Shown here: positions 1-6,184 of the stretch, one piece after another | Layout of the letters: each line of letters begins with the position of its first letter | How positions within the stretch are numbered: the first letter of the stretch is position 1 | Assembly (NCBI GenBank): GCA_003152975.1 | Contig: PMBP01000300.1 | Coordinates: forward strand, 1 to 6,648 | Direction of reading: 5' to 3' | From: Phycisphaerales bacterium | Lineage (GTDB): Bacteria; Planctomycetota; Phycisphaerae; Sedimentisphaerales; Anaerohalosphaeraceae | DNA: 6,648 nucleotides | The notes under the pieces: generated by a model | The model's input: the letters and a program-made list of their open reading frames with translations, nothing else | Told to the model about the DNA's origin: nothing | Database searches by the model: none | Made by a program: the position numbers and the translations under genes

Positions 1-70
1 ACGCTTCATGGACGCCGACGGCACCGGCAAGGGCGAAAGGCAATGGATGGTTTATCCGCAGGGGTTATAG
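1..70 (+). CDS. 3' end of an unidentified gene (partial)
   Basis: Reading in the frame that begins at base 2 gives 22 residues, ending RFMDADGTGKGERQW then MVYPQGL, with a TAG stop at 68-70. The third codon positions are strongly G or C (nearly all of the first 17 codons), as expected for a coding frame in this GC-rich genome, while the other two forward frames give cysteine- or arginine-heavy, unnatural peptides. The DADGTGKG segment could be a loop of an extracellular enzyme or a calcium-binding turn, but 22 residues are too few to name a family. The gene lies on the same strand as rny and ends 344 bases before it, so it is probably a separate transcription unit. I do not recognise the product. 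Confidence 0.5.
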   Translation, partial: RFMDADGTGKGERQWMVYPQGL

Positions 71-83
71 AGGCATACGAATC

Positions 84-96
84 CCGCTTGTTGCGG
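84..96 (+). other. Small hairpin after the upstream stop codon
   Basis: CCGC (84-87), a 5-base loop and GCGG (93-96) form a short perfect stem that starts 13 bases after the stop codon at 68-70. With a one-base bulge the stem can be extended by an A-T and a T-A pair. There is no run of T after it, so it is at best a weak or Rho-assisted 3' end for the upstream gene. Confidence 0.2.
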
Positions 97-226
97 ATGG
101 GTGCATCATTCAACATTGCCAAGTCCAAGATTGCCTGTGTGTACACGAGTATTGGGATCGAACTTGACAGCTAATTCCAGACAGAGCAGCAGGAGCATGG
201 GTCACTTGAACGGCACATCCAGTACC

Positions 227-320
227 GGGATCCGCACGCTTTTACCCCTTTTCTGCGGACAATCCCTGCGGTCGCCCCTGATGGGGCCCGTGGATATGCC
301 GGACTCCTGAGGTTCGTCCG
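227..320 (+). promoter_or_regulatory. Cluster of hairpins, possible structured rny leader
   Basis: Three potential stem-loops follow one another. The first pairs GGGAT CCGCA (227-236) with TGCGG (254-258) and ATCCC (262-266), giving ten base pairs with a three-base bulge and a 17-base loop. The second pairs GCCCC (274-278) with GGGGC (283-287) over a TGAT loop. The third pairs CGGAC (300-304) with GTCCG (316-320). None is followed by a T tract, so they do not look like intrinsic terminators. If transcription of rny starts upstream of them they would form a structured 5' UTR. RNase E in enterobacteria controls its own level through its 5' UTR; applying that idea to this RNase Y gene is my inference. 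Confidence 0.3.
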
Positions 321-414
321 CATTTCGATCCGTCTTCCGGAAAGCGCATTTCGCCGGGTCTTCTGCCAGCCCCTGGTACCATCGTGGTCTATACAATGAG
401 AAAGGGATTGTCAG

Positions 415-2010
415 ATGCCGGGTATCATTTCCTGTCCCATCCTCGCCCTGAGTGGCCCGGTGACGGCTGGCATTACCGTCGCCGCGGTGATCATCGGGGT
501 CGTCGTGACCTTCGTCATCCAGAAGACGATCGCACGCAACAAACTGTTGGCCGCGGAGACCGAGGCCAAAAACCGTGTCGAGGTGGCCAGTCGCCAGGCC
601 GAGAACATCGTCAAAGAGGCCCAGCTCAACGCCGCCAATGAATTCCTCAAAAAGAAGGAGAAGTTTACCGCCGAAGTGGAGACCACCCAGGCCGAATTGC
701 TGAACCTGGAGCGGCGTCTCAGCAAACGCGAAGACACCCTGGACCGACAGGGGGAATCACTCAACCAGAAAGAAAAACAACTCCGCGACAACGAGCGGGA
801 GCTGGAACAAAAACACCAGTCCAACGACGCCAAGGCCAAAAACCTGTCCAACCTGATCACCCAGCAGAAGAACCAACTGCTGAAGATCTCCAATCTGGAT
901 GTCGAGCAGGCCAAGGAGATGCTGCTCAAACGGCTGGAAGAGGAATGTGATAAGGACATGAGCAAGCTGATCGAGCGCAAGCTCGAGCAGGCCAACGAGG
1001 CCAGCGAGGAAAAGAGCCGGGAGATCATCAGTCTGGCCATCCAGCGGTACGCAGCCGAGCAGACCTGCGAGATTTCGGTTTCGATGGTCGATATTCCCAA
1101 CGACGAAATGAAGGGCCGCATTATCGGACGCGAAGGGCGAAATATCCGGGCGTTCGAGAAGGCCACCGGAGTCGATGTGGTTGTCGATGACACGCCGGGG
1201 GTGATTGTGTTGAGCGGCTTTAATCCCATTCGCCGCGAGACGGCCCGGCTGAGCATGGAGCGGCTGATCCAGGATGGGCGCATCCACCCCTCGCGGATCG
1301 AGGAGCTCGTCGTGCAGGCCAAGAAGGATGTCCATGCCAAGGTCCAGCAGATGGGCAAAGAGGCCGCGACGGAAGTCGATGTCCGCGGATTGAATAACAA
1401 GATCATCGGTATGCTCGGTGCGCTGCACTACCGGACCAGTTACGGACAAAATGTCCTGCGGCACAGCGTCGAAGTGGCGTTTCTGGCCCAGGTGATGGCC
1501 GACGAGCTGGGCCTGGACGGCTCAATGGCCAAGCGGGCGGGCCTGCTGCACGATATCGGCAAGGCGATGGACCGCGAGGTCGAGGGCGGCCACCCTGCAA
1601 TTGGGGCCAATTACCTGAAGCGCTTCAAAGAGCCGCAGATCGTCATCAACGCCGCCGAGGCCCATCACGGCGATGTCCCCGCGGACAACCCGTACACGCC
1701 GCTGATCGCCGCGGCCGACGCCATCAGCGCGTCGCGTCCGGGCGCCCGGCGTGAGACGCTGGAGCGCTACATCAAGCGGTTAGAGAAGCTCGAGGAGATC
1801 GCCAACAGCTTCAAAGGCGTCGAGTCGTGCTACGCGATTCAGGCCGGCCGCGAGGTCCGCGTGATCGTGGACGCCAACAAGGTCGATGACGGCAGCGCCG
1901 CGATGGTCGCCCGCGACATCGCCAAGAAGATCGAGGAAGAAATGACCTATCCGGGCGAGATCAAGGTGACGCTGCTGCGGGAAACGCGCTGCATCGAATA
2001 TGCCCGTTAA
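415..2010 (+). CDS. rny: Ribonuclease Y (RNase Y)
   Basis: Membrane-anchored endoribonuclease that starts decay of many mRNAs by internal cleavage. The protein has 531 residues, close to the usual 510-530. A hydrophobic segment at about 16-36 anchors it in the inner membrane with the rest in the cytoplasm. Residues about 45-215 are rich in K, E, Q and A and form the long coiled coil typical of the family. A KH RNA-binding domain follows (about 218-285) with the motif [10 protein letters not shown] at 234-243. The HD hydrolase domain begins near 348: H350, the H379-D380 pair in LLHDIGKA, the histidines at 417-418 and D436 are the expected metal ligands. The C-terminal GREVRVIV and [12 protein letters not shown] segments are also typical. 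ATG 415 is the first start after an in-frame TGA at 397-399 and has AAAGGG at 401-406. ymdB follows 24 bases after the stop. No key residue is missing. Confidence 0.96.
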   Translation: MPGIISCPILALSGPVTAGITVAAVIIGVVVTFVIQKTIARNKLLAAETEAKNRVEVASRQAENIVKEAQLNAANEFLKKKEKFTAEVETTQAELLNLERRLSKREDTLDRQGESLNQKEKQLRDNERELEQKHQSNDAKAKNLSNLITQQKNQLLKISNLDVEQAKEMLLKRLEEECDKDMSKLIERKLEQANEASEEKSREIISLAIQRYAAEQTCEISVSMVDIPNDEMKGRIIGREGRNIRAFEKATGVDVVVDDTPGVIVLSGFNPIRRETARLSMERLIQDGRIHPSRIEELVVQAKKDVHAKVQQMGKEAATEVDVRGLNNKIIGMLGALHYRTSYGQNVLRHSVEVAFLAQVMADELGLDGSMAKRAGLLHDIGKAMDREVEGGHPAIGANYLKRFKEPQIVINAAEAHHGDVPADNPYTPLIAAADAISASRPGARRETLERYIKRLEKLEEIANSFKGVESCYAIQAGREVRVIVDANKVDDGSAAMVARDIAKKIEEEMTYPGEIKVTLLRETRCIEYAR

Positions 2011-2020
2011 TCTAAATCCA

Positions 2021-2027
2021 AGGGAGG
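2021..2027 (+). promoter_or_regulatory. Ribosome binding site of ymdB
   Basis: AGGGAGG lies seven bases before the ATG at 2035, a strong Shine-Dalgarno match inside the 24-base gap after rny. It fixes the ymdB start and suggests that ymdB is translated independently from a shared rny-ymdB message. Confidence 0.75.
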
Positions 2028-2034
2028 GCGAGGC

Positions 2035-2883
2035 ATGAAGGTCAAAGTGATGTGTATCGGCGACATTGTCGGCCGACCGGGTCGTTATATCCTGTCGCAG
2101 GCGCTGAAGGATCCGGTGCGCGAGCGGTCGATCGACTGCGTGATCGCCAATGCGGAAAACGCCGCCGGCGGTTCGGGGTTGACGGCGCAGATTTTCGACA
2201 AGCTGCTCAAGTACGGCATCCACCTGGTGACGCTGGGCGACCACGCCTACCGCAAGCGCGAGATCATTCCGACGCTGGAATCGGCGAGCAACATCGTGCG
2301 GCCGGCGAACCTGTCGCCTGGAGCGGCGGGCCGTGATTACGCGATCTACCAGACGGCCAAAGGGCCGCGGGTGGCGGTGGTGTGCCTGATCGGCCGCATC
2401 TTCATGAAGCCGGCCGACTGCCTCTACGCGAAGATCGATTCGCTGCTTGGCAAGCTCCAGAACGAGGCGGACCTGGTCTTTGTCGAGGTACACGCCGAGG
2501 CCAGCAGCGAAAAGGTGGCGATGGGCTATTATCTTGACGGCAAGGTCGCGTGCGTCTATGGGACGCATACGCATATCGTCACCGCCGACGAACACATTCT
2601 GCCGAAGGGCACGGCGTACATCACCGATATCGGCATGACCGGCAGCCACGACTCGGTGCTGGGCCGCAAGACCGAAAATGTCATCCGGGCCTTCCGCACG
2701 CAGATGCCGTACCCGTTTGAGGTCGCCACCGACGACCTACGGATCAGCGGCATCGAGGTCACCTTCGATACCCAGACCCGCCGCGCCGAGCGGATCGAGC
2801 GGGTACAGATCTGCGAATCGTCGCAGAACCTGGCCAGCTATGACAGCGACGACGGCCGCCCGGAGTATTACGCGGATTTCTGA
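2035..2883 (+). CDS. ymdB: YmdB-type metallophosphoesterase
   Basis: Binuclear-metal phosphodiesterase of the YmdB/DR1281 family (282 aa; usual length about 260-280). In Bacillus subtilis, YmdB hydrolyses 2',3'-cyclic nucleotides and affects biofilm and motility gene expression, and its gene sits directly after rny as here. The family motifs are in order: GDIVGRPGR (metal ligand D10), ANAENAAGG (E41, N42), LGDH (69-70), EVHAEASSEK (H153), GTHTHI (H178, H180), and TAYITDIGMTG, which is nearly identical to the family signature. The usual GNH metal-binding motif reads GDH here: the asparagine ligand is aspartate (D69), which should still bind metal. The last ~35 residues are acidic and not conserved in the family as I know it. 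There is no signal peptide, so it is cytoplasmic. The gene is 24 bases after rny and 38 bases before the next start, consistent with one operon. Confidence 0.93.
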   Translation: MKVKVMCIGDIVGRPGRYILSQALKDPVRERSIDCVIANAENAAGGSGLTAQIFDKLLKYGIHLVTLGDHAYRKREIIPTLESASNIVRPANLSPGAAGRDYAIYQTAKGPRVAVVCLIGRIFMKPADCLYAKIDSLLGKLQNEADLVFVEVHAEASSEKVAMGYYLDGKVACVYGTHTHIVTADEHILPKGTAYITDIGMTGSHDSVLGRKTENVIRAFRTQMPYPFEVATDDLRISGIEVTFDTQTRRAERIERVQICESSQNLASYDSDDGRPEYYADF

Positions 2884-2908
2884 CGGAGTTGGATAATGCT
2901 TCCGTGTT

Positions 2909-2918
2909 GAGGAGAAGG
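2909..2918 (+). promoter_or_regulatory. Ribosome binding site that sets the SGNH-TPR start
   Basis: GAGGAGAAGG sits just before the GTG at 2922 (seven bases from GGAG to the start codon). The longest open frame begins at TTG 2889, which has only a weak GGAG before it, and an in-frame ATG at 2952 has no purine-rich site. The GTG at 2922 is therefore the best-supported start. Confidence 0.6.
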
Positions 2919-2921
2919 ATC

Positions 2922-5117
2922 GTGGGAGCCAAATCCAGCAAGCGAAAACAAATGACGACCCCGGATCGCAAGGGGGCGGCATCGACCGGCAAACGGCGCA
3001 ACGAGCTGAGCCGGGTTCGGATATGGACTTTTCGCCTTCTATTTATCCTGTTACCGATTGCCGGATTGGCGGCGGCGGAGGGGATTTTACGCTGGAGGGG
3101 CTATGGATTTTCAGCGTCCGTGCTGAGGCCGGTGGTCGTCGACGGGCAAGCTTGCCTGACGAACAACAACAGCTTTAGCCGATTGTTTTTCCCGGAAAAC
3201 CTGGCGCGGGAGTTTGAGCCGTTTGTTTTTCCGGAAGTCAAGGCCGAGAAAACGGTTCGGATTGTGGCGCTGGGGGAATCGGCTGTACAGGGCACGCCGG
3301 ATGGCGCGTATTCATTCAGTCGGATCCTGTCGCGGTTGCTGGAGTCGGCGTATCCCGGTCTGCGGTTTGAAGTGATCAATACGGGGATGACGGCGATCAA
3401 TTCGCACGCGATATTACCCATTGCCGAGGCATTATTACGGTATCAACCGGACGCTGTCGTGGTCTATATGGGCAACAACGAGGTGGTGGGGCCGTATGGA
3501 GCGGGGACGGTATTGTCGGGCTGGACGCCGTACCGACGGCTGATCCGAACGGGATTGGGGCTGCGGCGGTATCGGCTGGGGCAGTGGCTGTCGGCGGTAT
3601 TGTCGAAGCCGTCCCCGGAGGTGCTCCGGGGTTGGGGCGGGATGCAGATGTTCGTGGATCACCAGGTGGCGGCCGACGACCCGAGGTTGGAGGGGGTGTA
3701 CGAGCACTATCAGGCCAATCTGGAGGACCTATGTAAAGTTGCGACAAAGGCCGGGGCGAAGGTCCTTTTGTGCACGGTGGGCAGCAATTTGCGGGATTGC
3801 CCGCCGTTTGCGTCGGCCCACAAGGCAGGCCTGACGGAATCGCAGTTGGTTGAGTGGAAGCGGCAGTTCGATGCGGGGGTACAACTGGAGCAGAAGGACC
3901 AACTTGCCGAGGCGGCGGCGGCCTATCAAACGGCGTGGGGAATCGACGACGGCCATGCGGAGACGGCGTTTCGGCGGGGACGATGCGCCGAGCGGCAACA
4001 GGATTTTGCGGCGGCGGGGCAGTGGTATCGCCAGGCGCGGCAGCTCGATACCCTGCGGTTTCGGGCCGACGACCGGATCAACGGGATTATTCGCGAGCAA
4101 GCGGCGGGGGGGACGAATGTGTCCTTGGTGGACACGGCGGCGATTCTGGAACATGCCAGCCCCAACGGCCTGACGGGTCGGGAGCTGTTTTACGAGCATG
4201 TGCATATGACTTTCGCGGGCAACTATGTCGTGGCGCGGGCGATCTTCGAGGCGTTGGGGGAACGGCTGACGGTGTTGAAGGGCCGGAGCAGCGGGGCCCC
4301 GTTGAGCGAGGCGCAATGCTCCGAGTCGCTGGTATTTACGCCCTATGATCAATACCGCATCGCAGACGAGATCCTCAATCAGAACCTCGTCAAGCCGCCC
4401 TTTACCGCTCAGGCCTATCATGCTGAACAGTTCGGCGAACTGACGAAACAATTTGAGCCGATGAAAGCGGCGAAAACACCCGAATCGCTTGCGGCATGTT
4501 CTGCGGCGTATCAGAAGGCGATCGGTGCCTCTCCCGGCGATGGGTATTTGAACTGGAAGTTCGGCCGTTTGCTGGCCGAGGAATTGGCCGACTATTCGGC
4601 AGCCGAGCGGCAGTACGAGATTGTTCTGTCGCGGTTTCCGCTGTTTCATCTGGCCATGACGGCGCGGGGTCAGATGCTTTTTCAACTCGGACGCAACGAT
4701 GAGGCGGTGGCGCAGTTCCGCCGCGCGATTGAACTGCAGCCGTATCATTTCGATCCGCATTATCAATTGGCCCGAGTCCTGCATAAGCAGGGACAGATCG
4801 ACGAGGCGATCGCCGAGTATCAGCAGACGCTGCGCTACCGGCCGGGTTATCCGACGGTCTATAATCCGCTGGCCGAGCTGCTGCAAAAACGCGGCCGAAT
4901 CGAGGAGGCCATCGCTGTCTGCGTCGAAGGGACTTCGCTCCACCCGCAGGATGCGGTCCTGTTCTGTAATCTCGGCGTGCTGTTCGATAAGGCCGGCCGC
5001 TGGCAGGAATCGGCCCAGGCCTTTCGCAAGGCGATCGATCTGGCCCCCAACTCGGCCGACATTCGTCGGGTGGCCGATACGGTGATGCGCCGGCGAGGGA
5101 GCGGACCTTCGCGATAG
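2922..5117 (+). CDS. Membrane-anchored SGNH/GDSL hydrolase with TPR repeats
   Basis: From GTG 2922 the protein has 731 residues (742 from an upstream TTG at 2889). A lysine/arginine-rich start leads into one hydrophobic segment at about 35-55, probably a signal anchor that places the rest in the periplasm. An SGNH-hydrolase fold follows: block I LGESAVQG (nucleophile S120), block II NTGMTAINSH (about 153-162), block III MGNNE (183-187), and the C-terminal block FYEHVHMTF with H428. The family aspartates of GDSL and DxxH are glutamates here (E119, E425). TPR-like helices lie within the SGNH region (about 309-378, between blocks III and V), and a longer TPR array fills about 525-710. The natural substrate is unknown; SGNH proteins of this type remove or transfer acyl groups on glycans. 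It lies 38 bases after ymdB, so co-transcription is likely, and its stop is seven bases from the stop of the converging peptide gene. Arginine codon use changes sharply near 4320. Confidence 0.85.
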   Translation: MGAKSSKRKQMTTPDRKGAASTGKRRNELSRVRIWTFRLLFILLPIAGLAAAEGILRWRGYGFSASVLRPVVVDGQACLTNNNSFSRLFFPENLAREFEPFVFPEVKAEKTVRIVALGESAVQGTPDGAYSFSRILSRLLESAYPGLRFEVINTGMTAINSHAILPIAEALLRYQPDAVVVYMGNNEVVGPYGAGTVLSGWTPYRRLIRTGLGLRRYRLGQWLSAVLSKPSPEVLRGWGGMQMFVDHQVAADDPRLEGVYEHYQANLEDLCKVATKAGAKVLLCTVGSNLRDCPPFASAHKAGLTESQLVEWKRQFDAGVQLEQKDQLAEAAAAYQTAWGIDDGHAETAFRRGRCAERQQDFAAAGQWYRQARQLDTLRFRADDRINGIIREQAAGGTNVSLVDTAAILEHASPNGLTGRELFYEHVHMTFAGNYVVARAIFEALGERLTVLKGRSSGAPLSEAQCSESLVFTPYDQYRIADEILNQNLVKPPFTAQAYHAEQFGELTKQFEPMKAAKTPESLAACSAAYQKAIGASPGDGYLNWKFGRLLAEELADYSAAERQYEIVLSRFPLFHLAMTARGQMLFQLGRNDEAVAQFRRAIELQPYHFDPHYQLARVLHKQGQIDEAIAEYQQTLRYRPGYPTVYNPLAELLQKRGRIEEAIAVCVEGTSLHPQDAVLFCNLGVLFDKAGRWQESAQAFRKAIDLAPNSADIRRVADTVMRRRGSGPSR

Positions 5118-5124
5118 GCCCGCG

Positions 5125-5274
5125 TCAGGGCGCGATCTGTTCCACGGATCCGAGTCGTACACGCGTGTGCGGATCGGCCGGTTCGACGATCTGCTTTGTG
5201 GGGGGCTCGGCGGCGAAGGCAACGCAGAATCCCGCAACGACAAACCCGATGCCCATCCATGTATTTCCGTTCAT
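5125..5274 (-). CDS. Small secreted peptide (49 aa), function unknown
   Basis: A short gene on the minus strand, read from ATG at 5274 to TGA at 5125. AAAGGAG (complement of 5281-5287) lies six bases before the ATG, a textbook ribosome binding site and the best reason to believe in the gene. The protein starts MNGNTWMGIGFVVAGFCVAF and has a hydrophobic core at about 7-20 followed by AFAAEPP, a good signal-peptidase site (A-x-A near residue 22). The predicted mature part is only about 27 residues, hydrophilic, and contains EPADPHTRVRLGSVEQIAP. The single cysteine is not in a lipobox, so it is unlikely to be a lipoprotein. The gene starts 34 bases after the araC stop and on the same strand, so they probably share a transcript. 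It could be an exported signalling peptide or a small envelope protein. I do not recognise the family. Confidence 0.65.
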   Translation of the reverse strand: MNGNTWMGIGFVVAGFCVAFAAEPPTKQIVEPADPHTRVRLGSVEQIAP

Positions 5275-5308
5275 GACGATCTCCTTTTGAGATAGTAAGG
5301 CATCTTGG

Positions 5309-6184
5309 TTACCGCAGACGACGGAAGCGGTCGGGCGCCAGGCCGAAGACCCGCTTGAAGGTTCGCGAAAAGGCGAAAGCATCGGCGAAGCCCAGCTCGC
5401 GGGCGACCTGCTTGACCAGGGCATCGGGGTCGCGGAGCCGCTCGGCCGCGTGGTTCATCTTCCGCCGGATCAGGACCTGATGCGGGGTCTGTTCGTCGAA
5501 GCGGCGAAAGAGTCGGCACAGGTAGGCCGGATCGATGTGGCACTCCTCGGCGATCTGAGCCAGGTTGTCGAGGCGCGCGAAGTGTTCCTGGATATAGCGG
5601 CGGCACTGTTCGTAAGTGGCGTACGCCCGCGACTGGTCCTGCGAATCCGAAATTCCCCGCTCGGCGATTTTATACGACAGGTGTTCGAGAATGGCCGTAC
5701 AGATCTGCGGGCTGTACCGTCCGCCCGACTTGCCGTTGGCGATCAGGTCCTCGAAGAGCCGCTGGATCTCGTCAATGGCGGAGACTTGAAGGAAGGTTCC
5801 CGGCGCAAGTTCCACCCCGGTCATCCTTTCTTTGGCCCGTGCTCCGGCAAAATCGACAAAGTATTTGACCATCGACTCTTTTTGATCTGTGGTGATCCGG
5901 TGCGGAATACCCGGCCCGTAGGTGAAGACCGATCCGGCCGACAGGGGGTGGCGGGTTCCGGCCAGAGTCAAAGTCCCTTGGCCGCGGGCCACGAACTCTA
6001 TGGAGAAGAAGGGAAAATCGTCGCGGTCCACCCGGTAGTCCGGCAGGCACTGTTCCCGACCACCGGAGACGACCGACAACCGTTTGGAGCCGCCGCCGGC
6101 GCCCGGCAAAAGAAAGCGATTGACCTGCGTCACCTGTGACGCGAACAGGTCAGAGCCGGACAGGTTGTGCGAAGTCGGTTTCAC
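5309..6184 (-). CDS. AraC-family transcriptional regulator
   Basis: A 291-residue cytoplasmic regulator. The N-terminal part (about 40-110) has the pattern of an AraC-type cupin sensor domain, including the GQGTLTLAGTRHPLSAGSVF strand-turn segment and PGIPHRI, which in the family binds a small molecule, often a sugar. The C-terminal ~100 residues form the AraC DNA-binding domain with two helix-turn-helix units: DNLAQIAEECHIDPAYLCRL at 206-225 and VKQVARELGFADAFAFSRTF at 257-276, followed by GLAPDRFRR (a version of the usual G.tP..YR motif). The start is GTG at 6184, the first start after an in-frame TGA three codons upstream; no clear Shine-Dalgarno lies before it. A consensus-like promoter lies about 67 bases upstream. 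It is divergent from the sugar epimerase, a common layout for a regulator and its target, and is followed by a small secreted peptide gene. The ligand cannot be told from sequence. Confidence 0.92.
   Translation of the reverse strand: MKPTSHNLSGSDLFASQVTQVNRFLLPGAGGGSKRLSVVSGGREQCLPDYRVDRDDFPFFSIEFVARGQGTLTLAGTRHPLSAGSVFTYGPGIPHRITTDQKESMVKYFVDFAGARAKERMTGVELAPGTFLQVSAIDEIQRLFEDLIANGKSGGRYSPQICTAILEHLSYKIAERGISDSQDQSRAYATYEQCRRYIQEHFARLDNLAQIAEECHIDPAYLCRLFRRFDEQTPHQVLIRRKMNHAAERLRDPDALVKQVARELGFADAFAFSRTFKRVFGLAPDRFRRLR
6121..6152. repeat. Compound inverted repeat in the araC 5' coding region
   Basis: Two nested dyads lie in codons 11-22 of the araC gene. The inner one is GCGTCA (6127-6132), loop CCTG, TGACGC (6137-6142). 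The outer one is TGACCT (6121-6126) with AGGTCA (6147-6152). Together they give a 12-bp stem with a four-base bulge on one side and a tetraloop. An overlapping dyad ACCTGT (6132-6137) / ACAGGT (6145-6150) is an alternative fold. The structure could be an mRNA hairpin near the start codon or a protein-binding site with repeated TGAC half-sites. Part of the symmetry arises because the protein reads QVTQV with repeated CAGGT codons. Confidence 0.5.

Larger units (their letters stand above)
71..414. other. Non-coding region upstream of rny
   Basis: No convincing gene lies in these 344 bases. Short open frames on both strands have unnatural composition and no ribosome binding site. The region is less GC-rich than the genes around it. 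It contains several inverted repeats (84-96, 227-266, 274-287, 300-320) and two copies of the 9-mer CGCATTTCG (319-327 and 345-353) that flank the palindrome TTCCGGAA (335-342). A TTGACA sits at 164-169 without a matching -10, and TACAAT at 392-397 lacks a -35. I looked for tRNA, SRP RNA, RNase P and tmRNA signatures and found none. The promoter of rny is probably here but cannot be pinned down by eye. Confidence 0.7.

Noticed and set aside
150..170. GTTCGATCCC-like sequence on the minus strand as the T arm of a tRNA
   Set aside because: The flanking bases do not pair as a T stem and there are no acceptor, D or anticodon arms around it.
43..174. 43-codon frame starting MDGLSAGVIEAYES
   Set aside because: Composition is passable, but the purine stretch is only two bases from the ATG and it overlaps the better-supported 3' end of the upstream gene.
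164..192. TTGACA at 164-169 as a promoter
   Set aside because: At 16-18 bases downstream there is only CAGCAG-like sequence, with no -10 box.
101..310. 69-codon open frame on the plus strand before rny
   Set aside because: Rich in S, R, P and L with no ribosome binding site or third-position bias and no recognisable motif; it reads like a chance frame.
202..396. 64-codon open frame on the minus strand before rny
   Set aside because: No ribosome binding site, composition unlike a real protein, and it runs across the hairpin cluster.
390..397. TATACAAT just upstream of rny as a -10 box
   Set aside because: No -35 at 15-19 bases upstream, and a start here would leave almost no leader before the ribosome binding site at 401-406.
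411..1464. Long minus-strand frames opposite rny
   Set aside because: They are antisense shadows of a well-supported RNase Y gene, caused by GC-rich codon structure.
5212..5230. Lipobox in the small secreted peptide
   Set aside because: The cysteine is preceded by phenylalanine (AGFC), not Gly, Ala or Ser, so lipoprotein processing is unlikely.
3729..5243. 504-codon minus-strand frame opposite the SGNH-TPR gene
   Set aside because: Low-complexity R, L and P-rich translation without a domain; it mirrors the G-ending codons of the plus-strand gene, which has clear SGNH and TPR motifs.
5450..6139. 229-codon plus-strand frame opposite the araC gene
   Set aside because: The minus-strand AraC protein has two helix-turn-helix units and a sensor domain, so this is its antisense shadow.
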